Source: an uncultured Clostridia bacterium
GTDB lineage: Bacteria > Bacillota > Clostridia > Oscillospirales > JAAYOS01
Length of the DNA stretch: 32,619 bases
Direction of reading: 5' to 3'
Assembly: GCA_944387575.1 (NCBI GenBank)
Contig: CALXFK010000070.1
Span: forward strand, 1-32,619
Below are positions 1-7,326 of the stretch, piece by piece. Position 1 is the first letter of the stretch; each line of letters starts with the position of its first letter. The translations under genes and the position numbers were made by a program. The notes below the pieces were generated by a model. That model did not search any database. It was not told the DNA's origin and was given only the letters and a program-made list of their open reading frames with translations.

Positions 1-1
1 C

Positions 2-124
2 GTTGGCTGCATCGAGGGCGACGAGGAGCAGCTCGTCACCGGCGAGCAGGCTCTCCGCGTTCTGCGCGTCATGGAAGCCGCTCTCCACAGCGCCGAGATC
101 AACTCCTTTGTCGATTTCGAGTAA
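2..124 (+). CDS. C-terminal fragment, probable Gfo/Idh/MocA-family oxidoreductase
   Basis: Only the last 40 codons are present; the gene runs off the left edge and ends at TAA 122-124. The readable tail contains TGEQALRVLRVMEAALHSAE, which resembles the extreme C-terminus of Gfo/Idh/MocA NAD(P)-dependent sugar or inositol dehydrogenases, where an (S/T)GEDALR...(L)VMEAAYRSAE-like helix ends the protein. That resemblance is from memory of the family and the fragment holds no catalytic residues, so the substrate cannot be named. A strong terminator follows 22 bases after the stop, so this gene ends its transcription unit. Confidence 0.5.
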   Translation, partial: VGCIEGDEEQLVTGEQALRVLRVMEAALHSAEINSFVDFE

Positions 125-146
125 TAATTGTTCCAAAACGGCTTTT

Positions 147-181
147 CGGGACCCCGGTATTTCGACCGGGGTCCCGTTTTT
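147..181 (+). terminator. Rho-independent terminator after the oxidoreductase-like gene
   Basis: A perfect 12-bp stem, CGGGACCCCGGT (147-158) with ACCGGGGTCCCG (165-176), encloses a 6-nt loop and runs directly into TTTTT (177-181). It separates the left-edge gene from cysK. Confidence 0.93.
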
Positions 182-202
182 GCACCATCCTCCCTGTCGC
201 AC

Positions 203-231
203 TTGCAAAATTCAGCAGATAAGTATATAAT
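203..231 (+). promoter_or_regulatory. Sigma-A promoter for cysK
   Basis: TTGCAA (203-208) is separated by 17 bp from TATAAT (226-231), in an AT-rich pocket inside GC-rich sequence. The predicted start of transcription is near 238, giving a cysK leader of about 110 nt. Just before the ribosome binding site the leader holds a short hairpin (CCGCGCC 310-316 with GGCGCGG 322-328). I see no recognisable riboswitch or T-box. Confidence 0.85.
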
Positions 232-348
232 TATATATTGTGTATGCGTGTACGAGCGCAGCACCATTGCGGAGTGACGCACATATGATATAGAGGTAAT
301 ACAGATTCTCCGCGCCCGTGCGGCGCGGTTACAGACAGGAGACGGCAG

Positions 349-1278
349 ATGTACTACAAAAACGTTCTCGAGGCGGTCGGCGGCACCCCGCTGATTCGTC
401 TCAACCATATCGGCGGGGAGGACTGCGCCGAAATCCTTGTCAAATACGAGGCGGTGAACATCGGCGGCTCGATTAAAACACGCACCGCTCTTAACATGAT
501 TGAATGCGCCGAGCGGCGTGGCGATATAACCCCGGGCGAAACGATAATCTGCGAACCGACGAGCGGCAACCAGGGCATCGGGCTTGCGCTTGTTGGCGCG
601 GTCAAAGGATACCGCGTGCGCATTGTCATGCCCGACTCGGTAAGCGAGGAGCGTCGCAAGCTCATTGCGGCTTACGGCGCCGAGCTCGTGCTCATCCATG
701 ACGACGGCGACATCGGCAAGTGCATCGACGAGTGCCTCAAGACCGCGCTGCGCATGGCTAAGGAGGACAGCCGGGTGTACGTCCCGCAGCAGTTCTCCAA
801 CCCCGACAACCCCTCTGTTCAGTACAGCAGGACCGCCGCCGAAATCCTCGAACAGGTGGACGGGACTATCGACGGCTTCTGCTCCGGCGTCGGCACCGGC
901 GGCACAATAAGCGGCATCGGCGCGGCGCTGAGGGAGAAAAACCCGGACATCGTCATCTGGGCGGTCGAGCCGGAGAACGCCGCGATACTGTCCGGCGGCA
1001 GCATCGGCACTCACCTCCAGATGGGCATTGGCGACGGGCTCATCCCCGACAATCTGAACACGTCAATCTACTCTGAGGTCTGCATCGTCACCGACGATGA
1101 GGCGCTCGATATGGCGCGGCAGCTCATGCGCCGCGAGGGGCTTATGAGCGGCATCTCGAGCGGTTCAAACGTAGCCGCCGCCGTCCGTCTCGCAAAGAAG
1201 CTCGGACCGGGCAAGCGGGTCGTCACCATCCTGCCGGACACCGGCGAGCGGTACTTCAGCACCGCCCTCTTCGATTGA
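349..1278 (+). CDS. cysK: Cysteine synthase-type PLP enzyme (O-acetylserine sulfhydrylase family)
   Basis: This 309-residue protein has the usual length of the cysteine synthase family, which makes L-cysteine from O-acetylserine and sulfide in the cytoplasm using PLP. Visible motifs are the PLP lysine K43 in GGSIKTR, the substrate loop TSGNQG (71-76), the PLP phosphate-binding GTGGT (182-186), GIGDGLIP (227-234), SSGSN (270-274) and the C-terminal LPDTGERYFSTALF. Two positions depart from the canonical enzyme: TSGNTG is TSGNQG, and the usual ISSGAA is ISSGSN. A related beta-replacement or beta-elimination activity (cystathionine beta-synthase-like or H2S-producing) is therefore possible. The start is fixed by AGGAG at 337-341, 7 nt before ATG. 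The gene has its own promoter and terminator and no cysE neighbour. Confidence 0.88.
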   Translation: MYYKNVLEAVGGTPLIRLNHIGGEDCAEILVKYEAVNIGGSIKTRTALNMIECAERRGDITPGETIICEPTSGNQGIGLALVGAVKGYRVRIVMPDSVSEERRKLIAAYGAELVLIHDDGDIGKCIDECLKTALRMAKEDSRVYVPQQFSNPDNPSVQYSRTAAEILEQVDGTIDGFCSGVGTGGTISGIGAALREKNPDIVIWAVEPENAAILSGGSIGTHLQMGIGDGLIPDNLNTSIYSEVCIVTDDEALDMARQLMRREGLMSGISSGSNVAAAVRLAKKLGPGKRVVTILPDTGERYFSTALFD

Positions 1279-1284
1279 ACACAC

Positions 1285-1315
1285 AAAAGCGGGAGCCTCC
1301 GGCTCCCGCTTTTTT
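1285..1315 (+). terminator. Rho-independent terminator of cysK
   Basis: AAAAGCGGGAGCC (1285-1297) pairs with GGCTCCCGCTTTT (1301-1313) around a 3-nt loop, and the T-run continues to 1315. It lies 6 nt after the cysK stop codon. Confidence 0.93.
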
Positions 1316-1375
1316 ATTTTGTCTCTTCCGTTAAACTACACAAAATCATCTAACGTAAACCGGTTTGTTTGTACA

Positions 1376-1404
1376 TTGATTTCCCCAATAAAATTATTTA
1401 TACT
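1376..1404 (+). promoter_or_regulatory. Sigma-A promoter for the duplicated-module membrane protein
   Basis: TTGATT (1376-1381), a 17-bp spacer and TATACT (1399-1404) form a good promoter. Because these elements overlap the upstream in-frame codons starting at 1369, they argue that translation begins at the later ATG (1456). Confidence 0.75.
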
Positions 1405-1455
1405 TTTTACAGCAGGTACAAATTGTTTGGGGTCACGCTGCTGGAGGTGGTACAA

Positions 1456-2085
1456 ATGACGCTGAAAAGGGCTTCAATCGCAATCTTGGCAGTTCTATTG
1501 TTGCTCGCGGTGCTGTTCTTCGCGCTCTGGCTCTGGTCGTCGCACACGCAGAAACAGGGCGCGTCGCTCGTGATGGTGAACGGGACGCTGTACACGCAGA
1601 GCCGTTCGAGCGAACCGAAGAGCGCGCCCGCAGGCTTCGAGCTGTACGGCGAGGTGCAGTGCAGCGTCGGCTCGCGCGAGGAGGTCACAGGCGAGCTCGA
1701 CGCGTACATCTGCCGCAAGGGCAGCGAGGTGTACCTCTCCGCCGAAAACACCGACCTCGTGTACGTATTTGATGGGGACAAGTGCATCCCTCACTCCTCT
1801 CCGAGGGTGCAGCAGGAGCTGATAAACGTAGACGGCACGGTGTATGCGCGCGATTCCTCCGCGCAGAGACAGACCGCGGACAGCCTGCCCGACGGCGCGG
1901 AGCAGGTGGGCAGGGTCACCGGGAGCGACTACACCCCCGACACCGTCCCGCGCGGCGAGCTCGAGATGAACGTCCGCTACGGCGGGTACGACGTCTACCT
2001 GAGTGCCGACCGGGAAACGGTCTGGCTCGTGCAGGAGGAGGACGACGAATACTCCCTCTGCAAGTTCACGAAAACCGGCTATTAA
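1456..2085 (+). CDS. Membrane-anchored extracytoplasmic protein with a duplicated module, function unknown
   Basis: I do not recognise this 209-residue protein by name. Residues 5-27 form one hydrophobic segment after a short basic N-terminus, so it is probably an N-in membrane anchor or uncleaved signal with the rest outside. The exterior is two copies of one module: residues about 38-104 (LVMVNGTLY ... GELDAYICRKGSEVYLSAENTDLVYV) and 122-192 (LINVDGTVY ... GELEMNVRYGGYDVYLSADRETVWLV). Each starts with V(N/D)GT(L/V)Y, has a central G-(E/R)V strand and ends in a VYLSA strand. Similar small exported proteins with a VNGxLY start occur in Clostridia, but I cannot assign a role. ATG 1456 is chosen because GGAGGT sits 7 nt upstream, while the in-frame start at 1369 falls inside the promoter. 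Confidence 0.72.
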   Translation: MTLKRASIAILAVLLLLAVLFFALWLWSSHTQKQGASLVMVNGTLYTQSRSSEPKSAPAGFELYGEVQCSVGSREEVTGELDAYICRKGSEVYLSAENTDLVYVFDGDKCIPHSSPRVQQELINVDGTVYARDSSAQRQTADSLPDGAEQVGRVTGSDYTPDTVPRGELEMNVRYGGYDVYLSADRETVWLVQEEDDEYSLCKFTKTGY

Positions 2086-2106
2086 ATCGAAAATATCTGC
2101 AAAATC

Positions 2107-2161
2107 ACCCCGCCCGGCAGACGGCACTACGCCGTTGCAGGCGGGGTAATTGACGTTTTTT
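2107..2161 (+). terminator. Probable terminator between convergent genes
   Basis: ACCCCGCC (2107-2114) pairs with GGCGGGGT (2140-2147), with an inner stem ACGGC/GCCGT (2121-2125/2131-2135). Six Ts follow at 2156-2161, 8 nt beyond the stem. Minus-strand transcripts from aroQ meet the same hairpin followed by a weaker GATTTTGC-type tract, so it may serve both directions. Confidence 0.55.
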
Positions 2162-2163
2162 GG

Positions 2164-2592
2164 TTATTTGTTCCCGGCGAGTATCTCGAGCGCGCGGCAA
2201 TACCCCTCGAGTCCCATCCCCTTGACGGTGGCAACGCAGGCTGCGCGCACATACGAGACTTTTCGGAACTCCTCTCGCATGTCCGGGTCGGAGATGTGTA
2301 CCTCAACTGTGGGCAGCGCAACCGCCTTGAGCGCGTCGAGTATCGCGATGCTCGTGTGGGTGTACGCGGCGGGGTTTATCACTATCCCGTCCACCCGTCC
2401 GAGCGCGCGCTGTATCTCGCCCACAATCGCGCCCTCGTGGTTTGACTGGAAGAACTCCACCTCCACGCCGACCTCCTCCGCCTTCGCGCGCACAAGGTCG
2501 ATGAGGTCGGCGTAGGTGGCGCGCCCGTAGATGTCCGGTTCGCGCACCCCAAGCATGTTTATATTCGGTCCGTTAATCACAAGGATTCGCAC
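2164..2592 (-). CDS. aroQ: 3-dehydroquinate dehydratase, type II
   Basis: This 142-residue protein converts 3-dehydroquinate to 3-dehydroshikimate, the third shikimate step, and has the length of the dodecameric type II enzymes. Motifs visible are NGPNINMLGVREPDIYG with the catalytic tyrosine Y22, FFQSNHEG (48-54), NPAAYTHTS (73-81), VEVHIS with catalytic H99, and REEFR (106-110). The start is GTG 2592, 6 nt after GGAGGG and matching the family N-terminus; the in-frame extension upstream is out-of-frame aroE/K sequence. Its first 20 bases overlap the end of aroE/K, so translation is probably coupled. It is the last gene of the aro operon and is distinct from the chorismate mutase domain also called AroQ. 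Confidence 0.95.
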   Translation of the reverse strand: MRILVINGPNINMLGVREPDIYGRATYADLIDLVRAKAEEVGVEVEFFQSNHEGAIVGEIQRALGRVDGIVINPAAYTHTSIAILDALKAVALPTVEVHISDPDMREEFRKVSYVRAACVATVKGMGLEGYCRALEILAGNK

Positions 2593-3820
2593 AGTAGTCC
2601 CTCCAAATCCACGCGGCGGCGTCGGCAATACCGCCGTCATTTTGTATTTCGGCGTCACGCACCGCGCGGTAGAAAGGCCGGCGCTCGCGCTGCATCTCGC
2701 GCAACCGCTCAATACCGGTGGAAAGCGGTCTCCCTTCGGTGGCGAGTCTCTCGACGTCGCGGACTATCTCGTAGACCCGCCCGGAGCGCCGCAGCGCCGC
2801 GCGGTTCTCCTCGCTAAGCACCGCGCCCCCACCGGTGACCACCACGCAGCCGCTCCGCTTGCACGCCTCGGCGACCGTCTCCCGCTCAAGCCGGCGGAAA
2901 CCCGCCTCGCCCTGCTGCTCGAATATTTCGGCAATGCTCATGCCAGCGGTCTGCTCGACCATGAGGTCGGTCTCGAGCACCTCTCTGCCGCTCAGCCGCC
3001 CGAGCTCCCTGCCGATAGAACTCTTTCCGCTGCCCGGCATTCCGACTATCACGATATTCGCAAGCCCTCGGGTCATCTCGGCAGTAACCTCGTCTATCTT
3101 CGCCGCATCGGTCCTTGCGCAGCCGAAGAACAGTTCCTCGGCTGCCGCCGCCTGCGCTACGAGCATCGACATTCCGCCGGTGTTCTTCACTCCTCGCGCG
3201 GCGGCATCGAGACGGAGGGAGGTGCGCATCGGGTTATAAATGAGGTCCGCAACCCCCTCGAGCGCCGGAAACCGCTCCAGAGACAGCGGCGCGGCGTCCG
3301 AATTCGGGAACATTCCGACCGGGGTTGCGTTGATTATCACCTGCGCGTCGGCATGGCGGTCGAGGTTCGAGTAGTTGTTCTCTCCGCTGCGAGAGATGAC
3401 CACCGTCTCCGCCGCGCCCGCCCTCTCCGAGCAGTACCGCGCCATCCTCCCAGCGCCGCCGCTGCCGAGTACCAGCACCTTCCTTCCGGCGAGCTCTATG
3501 CCTGCGCGGCGCAGCATGTACCGCAGCCCGAAAAGGTCGGTGTTATACCCAAAGAGCCTTTCCCCGCGGCGCACCACAGTGTTGACCGCGCCCATTTCAG
3601 CCGCCTCAGGCTCGAGCTCGTCACAGAGCGCGAGCGCGTCCACCTTGTACGGTATTGTGACGTTCAGCCCTCCGATGTCCGGACGGCGCAGGAATTTCAC
3701 AAGCTCGTCCGGCTCGAGCTCGATGAGGCGGTAGTCGGGGTTCGAGAAGCTGCGGTGCACCGGGACCGAGAGGCTGTGCGACAGTTTCCGCCCTATAAGC
3801 CCGTAAACAAGCTCGCCCAT
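2573..3820 (-). CDS. aroE/aroK: Bifunctional shikimate dehydrogenase - shikimate kinase (AroE-AroK fusion)
   Basis: One uninterrupted 415-codon frame carries two enzymes. Residues 1 to about 250 are NADP-dependent shikimate dehydrogenase: the substrate site SHSLS (14-18), NVTIPYK with catalytic K59, NTD with D95, the dinucleotide loop LGSGGAGR (118-125), INATPVGM (163-170) and the YNPMRT segment. Residues about 254-415 are shikimate kinase: Walker A GMPGSGKSS (260-268), ETDLMVE with Mg-binding D285, GEAGFRRLE (304-312), TGGGAV (329-334) and the LID arginines in RERRPFYR (378-385). The protein would perform two consecutive steps, 3-dehydroshikimate to shikimate to shikimate-3-phosphate. The ATG lies 6 nt after the pheA stop, with GGAGG inside the pheA end. 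Separate genes are the norm, so the fusion is the unusual feature. Confidence 0.94.
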   Translation of the reverse strand: MGELVYGLIGRKLSHSLSVPVHRSFSNPDYRLIELEPDELVKFLRRPDIGGLNVTIPYKVDALALCDELEPEAAEMGAVNTVVRRGERLFGYNTDLFGLRYMLRRAGIELAGRKVLVLGSGGAGRMARYCSERAGAAETVVISRSGENNYSNLDRHADAQVIINATPVGMFPNSDAAPLSLERFPALEGVADLIYNPMRTSLRLDAAARGVKNTGGMSMLVAQAAAAEELFFGCARTDAAKIDEVTAEMTRGLANIVIVGMPGSGKSSIGRELGRLSGREVLETDLMVEQTAGMSIAEIFEQQGEAGFRRLERETVAEACKRSGCVVVTGGGAVLSEENRAALRRSGRVYEIVRDVERLATEGRPLSTGIERLREMQRERRPFYRAVRDAEIQNDGGIADAAAWIWRDYCANPCD

Positions 3821-3826
3821 CCGCGC

Positions 3827-4966
3827 CTACGCCTCCAGATACCCGCCGAGGAAGCGGAACTCCTCGCACTCACGCTCGAGGCTGCCCAGCATCGCGAGAA
3901 TGCGCGGGTCAGCGGGGTTCGCCTGCATCTCCATGAAGAACCGGAACTCAAAGTCGCGCCCCGGAACCGGGCAGCTCTCCAGCTTTATTAGATCCACCTC
4001 GAGCGCCGCAAGCTTGGCAAGCACCTCGTACAGCGCGCCCGGGCGGTGCTCGCAGGAGATTATAAGGCTCACCCGGTCAGCGCCGGGGTAGATAATGGTC
4101 TCGCGCGCTATGCAGACAAAGCGGGTGTAGTTGTTGTCGCTGTCCTGGACGCTCTCCAAGACCGGTACAAGCCCGTACAGCTTCCCGCAGCGGTGGGACG
4201 CAATGGCCGCGACCCCCTCGTCCGCGTGCTGTGCGGCGTACTCCGCCGCCATCGCGGTGTTCGGGCAGGGCACCACCTTTATGCTGCCGTCAAGACCGTT
4301 TATAAACTTCGAGCACTGGCGCAGCGCCTGCTCGTGCGAACGTATCTCGCGTATGCCGCTCATGTCGAGACCGGGGCGCGCGAGCAGCTCATGGCGCACA
4401 CAGAGCCGCGTACTGCGCACTATGCGCGAGTGCTTCGCGCGCAGTAGGTCGTATACCTCGCGTACCGACCCCGCAGAGCTATTCTCCACCGGCAGCACGC
4501 CGTAGTCGCACAGCCCGCTCTCCACCGCGTCGAACACCGCCTCGAACGTCCCGAAGAACATCAATTTCCCGCGCGGGAACAGGTGCTCCGCCGCAAGCGA
4601 GGAATATGCTCCCTCCACGCCCTGGCACGCGACGGTGCCAGTCTGCGGGAACGGAACACTCTCCCGCTCAAGCGCGCGCTCTATCTCGGTGCGCACCGTA
4701 CTGGTGTCGGCGTTCAGGCTCTCCTGGTAGGAGCGGCTCAGCTCGAGAAGCGTCGAGTACAGCCGGTGGGCATACTGCTCAAGCTCCCCGCTTTGCTCGC
4801 CTATCCGCGCGAGTATCTCTCGCTCACGCGTACGGTCGAGCACCGGAAGCGAATGCGCACGCTTGTACTCCGCCGCCTTCGCCGCAAGCTCCATCCGCTC
4901 GAGGAAGAGCGGTAAAATTTCCTTATCTATCCCGTCCAGCCTGCTGCGAATCTCAGAAATTTCCAT
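3827..4966 (-). CDS. pheA: Chorismate mutase / prephenate dehydratase (P-protein) with ACT domain
   Basis: A 379-residue bifunctional enzyme that turns chorismate into prephenate and then phenylpyruvate, committing flux to phenylalanine. Residues 1 to about 85 are an AroQ-class chorismate mutase helix bundle (R8, R47 and Q81 fall in the expected region). About 108-290 are prephenate dehydratase, with GVEGAYS (116-122), PVENSSAGSV (159-168) and the catalytic threonine in NNYTRF (T281). About 298-375 are the regulatory ACT domain. The ACT domain keeps GAL (310-312), but the normally near-invariant Phe-binding ESRP reads ESCP (330-333), with C332 for arginine (codon TGC at 3973-3971). The start ATG overlaps the aroC stop region by 14 nt, and GGAGG lies 9 nt upstream. 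Confidence 0.95.
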   Translation of the reverse strand: MEISEIRSRLDGIDKEILPLFLERMELAAKAAEYKRAHSLPVLDRTREREILARIGEQSGELEQYAHRLYSTLLELSRSYQESLNADTSTVRTEIERALERESVPFPQTGTVACQGVEGAYSSLAAEHLFPRGKLMFFGTFEAVFDAVESGLCDYGVLPVENSSAGSVREVYDLLRAKHSRIVRSTRLCVRHELLARPGLDMSGIREIRSHEQALRQCSKFINGLDGSIKVVPCPNTAMAAEYAAQHADEGVAAIASHRCGKLYGLVPVLESVQDSDNNYTRFVCIARETIIYPGADRVSLIISCEHRPGALYEVLAKLAALEVDLIKLESCPVPGRDFEFRFFMEMQANPADPRILAMLGSLERECEEFRFLGGYLEA

Positions 4967-6050
4967 AGCCTTTTTCCTCCAAAATCATGTCGAGTATCAC
5001 CACAGCCGTCACCGCCTCCATGACCGGCACCGCGCGCAGCGCGACACATGGGTCGTGTCTGCCGCGAATTTCGAGCGGCTCGGGCTGCATGGTATTCAGG
5101 TTCACGCTCTTCTGCGTCTTCGAAATGGATGGGGTCGGCTTAAACGCCGCCCGCAGCACGAGCGGCATACCAGTGGTTATCCCGCCTAGTATTCCGCCGC
5201 AGTTGTTTGTTTCGGTGCGTATTTCGCCGCCCGTCACGACGAATGGGTCGTTATTCTGCGAACCGCGCAGTGCTGACGCCGCAAAGCCCGCGCCGAATTC
5301 GAGACCCTTCACCGCCGGTATCCCGAATATCGCCGCCGCAAGCCGGTTCTCCACCCCGTCAAACATCGGCGAACCGATACCCGCCGGCACGCCGGTCACA
5401 GCGCACTCAACCGTCCCGCCGACCGAGTCGCGCTCCGCACCCGCCTGCTCAATTACCGCGCGCATCTCCTCCCCGGCGCGCTCATCGAGCACCGGAGGGG
5501 TACGGGAGGCGACAAGCGAGAATAGCTCGCGCGTAGGTTCGAGCGGGAAGCGCGCGTCCTCCACCCCGCCCACCGACGCGAGGTGCGCCCCGACGTATAT
5601 CCCGCGCGCCGCGAGTATCTGTATCGCTATCCCGCCCGCGATGCAGAGCGGCGCGGTGAGCCTGCCCGAGAAGTGACCGCCGCCGCGCATGTCCGCCTGA
5701 CCGCCGTACCTGACGTGGGCGGTGTAGTCCGCGTGACCGGGACGTGGCACCGCTGCGAGGGCCGCGTAGTCCGCAGAGCGAGTGTCGCGGTTCTCTATTA
5801 TCGCACAGAGAGGGAAACCGCAGGTCACACCGTTCTCAAGCCCCGAGAGGATGACCGGTTCGTCCGGCTCCCGCCGCGAGGTCGCAAGCCTACCGCTCGC
5901 ACCCGGCGCGCGCCGCGCTATGAACCGCCCGAGCTCCGCGAGGTCTATCCGCTCTCCCGCAGGAAGCCCGTCTATATTTACCCCTATTGCACGCCCGTGC
6001 GACTGCCCGAATACCGACACGCGCAGCGCTTTTCCGAATTCAGACGCCAT
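4953..6050 (-). CDS. aroC: Chorismate synthase
   Basis: A 365-residue FMN-dependent enzyme that eliminates phosphate from EPSP to give chorismate, the branch-point metabolite used by pheA immediately downstream. The sequence shows GQSHGRAIGV (15-24), RRAPGASGRLATSRREPDE, PRPGHADY, RGGGHFSGRLTAP, NCGGILGG and the conserved FKPTPSI segment near the C-terminus. The RGGGHFSGR version replaces the RGGGRxSAR of many proteobacterial enzymes; to my knowledge it is an accepted family variant. ATG 6050 is preferred to the in-frame GTG at 6056, because GGGAGG is 8 nt from the ATG but only 2 nt from the GTG. The start overlaps the end of aroA by 11 nt. Confidence 0.96.
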   Translation of the reverse strand: MASEFGKALRVSVFGQSHGRAIGVNIDGLPAGERIDLAELGRFIARRAPGASGRLATSRREPDEPVILSGLENGVTCGFPLCAIIENRDTRSADYAALAAVPRPGHADYTAHVRYGGQADMRGGGHFSGRLTAPLCIAGGIAIQILAARGIYVGAHLASVGGVEDARFPLEPTRELFSLVASRTPPVLDERAGEEMRAVIEQAGAERDSVGGTVECAVTGVPAGIGSPMFDGVENRLAAAIFGIPAVKGLEFGAGFAASALRGSQNNDPFVVTGGEIRTETNNCGGILGGITTGMPLVLRAAFKPTPSISKTQKSVNLNTMQPEPLEIRGRHDPCVALRAVPVMEAVTAVVILDMILEEKGYGNF

Positions 6051-7323
6051 ACACACGACCTCCCAGCTCTCTGTAATCCCGGAAAAACCGGGGGTATGAC
6101 TTGGCGACCGCCTCCGCGCCGCTTATCTCGACCGAATACTCGCAGCGTGCCGCAGCCACCGCCGCCGACATCACTATCCGGTGGTCTCCCGCGCCGTCCG
6201 CGCGCCCTCCGCGAAGCCCGCCGCCCGCGACCACCAGTCCGTCGGGCAGTTCCTCCGCCTGACCGCCGAGCGACCGTATCAGCTCTGCGACCGTGTGAAT
6301 GCGGTCGCTCTCCTTGAGCCGCAGCCGCGCGGCTCCGGTGAACCGGGTTACCTCGCCCGCTTGCGCGTTTGCAGCCACCACCGCGAGCACCGGCAGCAGG
6401 TCAGGGATGTCCCCGAGCGCGATCTCGCACCCGTGCAGACCCCCACCCGGCGAGACCGCCGCAAAGCCGTCCCCCGTCTCCACCTCCGCGCCGAACCTAC
6501 GCAGTATGTCGAGCACCTCGCGGTCGCCCTGTTCGCTTGCAAGCGAGAGACCGCTCACCTCGACCCTGCCGCAGAGCGCACCGAGCGCGAGCAGGAACGC
6601 GGCGTTCGACCAGTCGCCCTCGGCGCGCACCGCACCGGGGCTCGAAAGCGAGGCGCGACCACGCACCGCGTACCCCTCGCCGCACACACACACCTCCGCG
6701 CCGAACTCGCGCAGCGTGTGCAGCGTCATGCGGACGTACGGCGCACTCTCGAGCACGCTTGAGAGCAGTATCCGGCTCTTGCCCTCAACCACCGAAAGCG
6801 CCATCAGCAGCCCGGACACGTACTGCGAGCTCACGTCGCCGGGCAGAAGGTAATCGCCCGCGCGCAGCCAGCCCCGCTCGGTGAGCGGCAGCTTCTCCGC
6901 GCTGAACTCCACTCCGCCATGGCGCATCGCCGCCACAAGGTCGGCAATCGGGCGCTCGGCGAGCCGCCCCGCGCCGCGAAAGCTCGCGCCGCCGCAGACT
7001 GCCGCCGCCACCGGCATGAGGAACCTCAGCGTCGAACCGCTCTCGCCGCAGTCGAGCTCCGGGAGGTTCTCTCCACTTGCCGCCGCGCTCTTTCCTGTCA
7101 CAGCGGGACGCACCCGGCATTTCTCCGCATCAAATGCCAAACTCGCACCGAGATCTTCCAGGCAGCGCGCGGTCGCGTCGATATCCTCCGAGCGTGTAAC
7201 CCCTGATATCTCCGTTTCCCCGTCTGCAAGCGCCGCACATATCAGTAACCGGTGCAGGTACGACTTGGAGCCTGGCGCCTCCGCCCGACCGCCCACCGCG
7301 GCGGGCGTAACCGTGACCGTCAT
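6040..7323 (-). CDS. aroA: 3-phosphoshikimate 1-carboxyvinyltransferase (EPSP synthase)
   Basis: This 427-residue protein joins shikimate-3-phosphate and phosphoenolpyruvate to make EPSP, the penultimate step to chorismate. Motifs are APGSKSYLHR with K20, S21 and R25 for substrate binding, the PEP and glyphosate loop CGESGSTLRF (92-101), RPIADL, EGDWSNAAF, GDIPDLLPVLA and RLRLKESDRI. The loop lacks the NAGTAMRP arrangement of glyphosate-sensitive class I enzymes, having FLMP after the arginine, so it looks more like the diverged Gram-positive forms; sensitivity cannot be judged from this alone. The ATG is 3 nt after the aroB stop, with GGAGGGG overlapping the end of aroB. Confidence 0.95.
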   Translation of the reverse strand: MTVTVTPAAVGGRAEAPGSKSYLHRLLICAALADGETEISGVTRSEDIDATARCLEDLGASLAFDAEKCRVRPAVTGKSAAASGENLPELDCGESGSTLRFLMPVAAAVCGGASFRGAGRLAERPIADLVAAMRHGGVEFSAEKLPLTERGWLRAGDYLLPGDVSSQYVSGLLMALSVVEGKSRILLSSVLESAPYVRMTLHTLREFGAEVCVCGEGYAVRGRASLSSPGAVRAEGDWSNAAFLLALGALCGRVEVSGLSLASEQGDREVLDILRRFGAEVETGDGFAAVSPGGGLHGCEIALGDIPDLLPVLAVVAANAQAGEVTRFTGAARLRLKESDRIHTVAELIRSLGGQAEELPDGLVVAGGGLRGGRADGAGDHRIVMSAAVAAARCEYSVEISGAEAVAKSYPRFFRDYRELGGRVYGV

Positions 7324-7326
7324 GCG

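Noticed and set aside
244..288. Short ORF in the cysK leader with one Cys codon, possible cysteine leader peptide
   Set aside because: Only one Cys codon, no ribosome binding site (the start is about 6 nt from the predicted transcript start), and no terminator or competing hairpins before cysK.
310..328. Hairpin CCGCGCC/GGCGCGG before cysK as a riboswitch or terminator
   Set aside because: It has no U-tract and is too small for a known riboswitch; at most it modulates the ribosome binding site.
2531..3991. 486-codon plus-strand open frame
   Set aside because: It is antisense to aroE/K, pheA and aroQ, which have clear enzyme motifs. The long frame is a by-product of GC-rich codon use; its translation is low-complexity with no recognisable domain.
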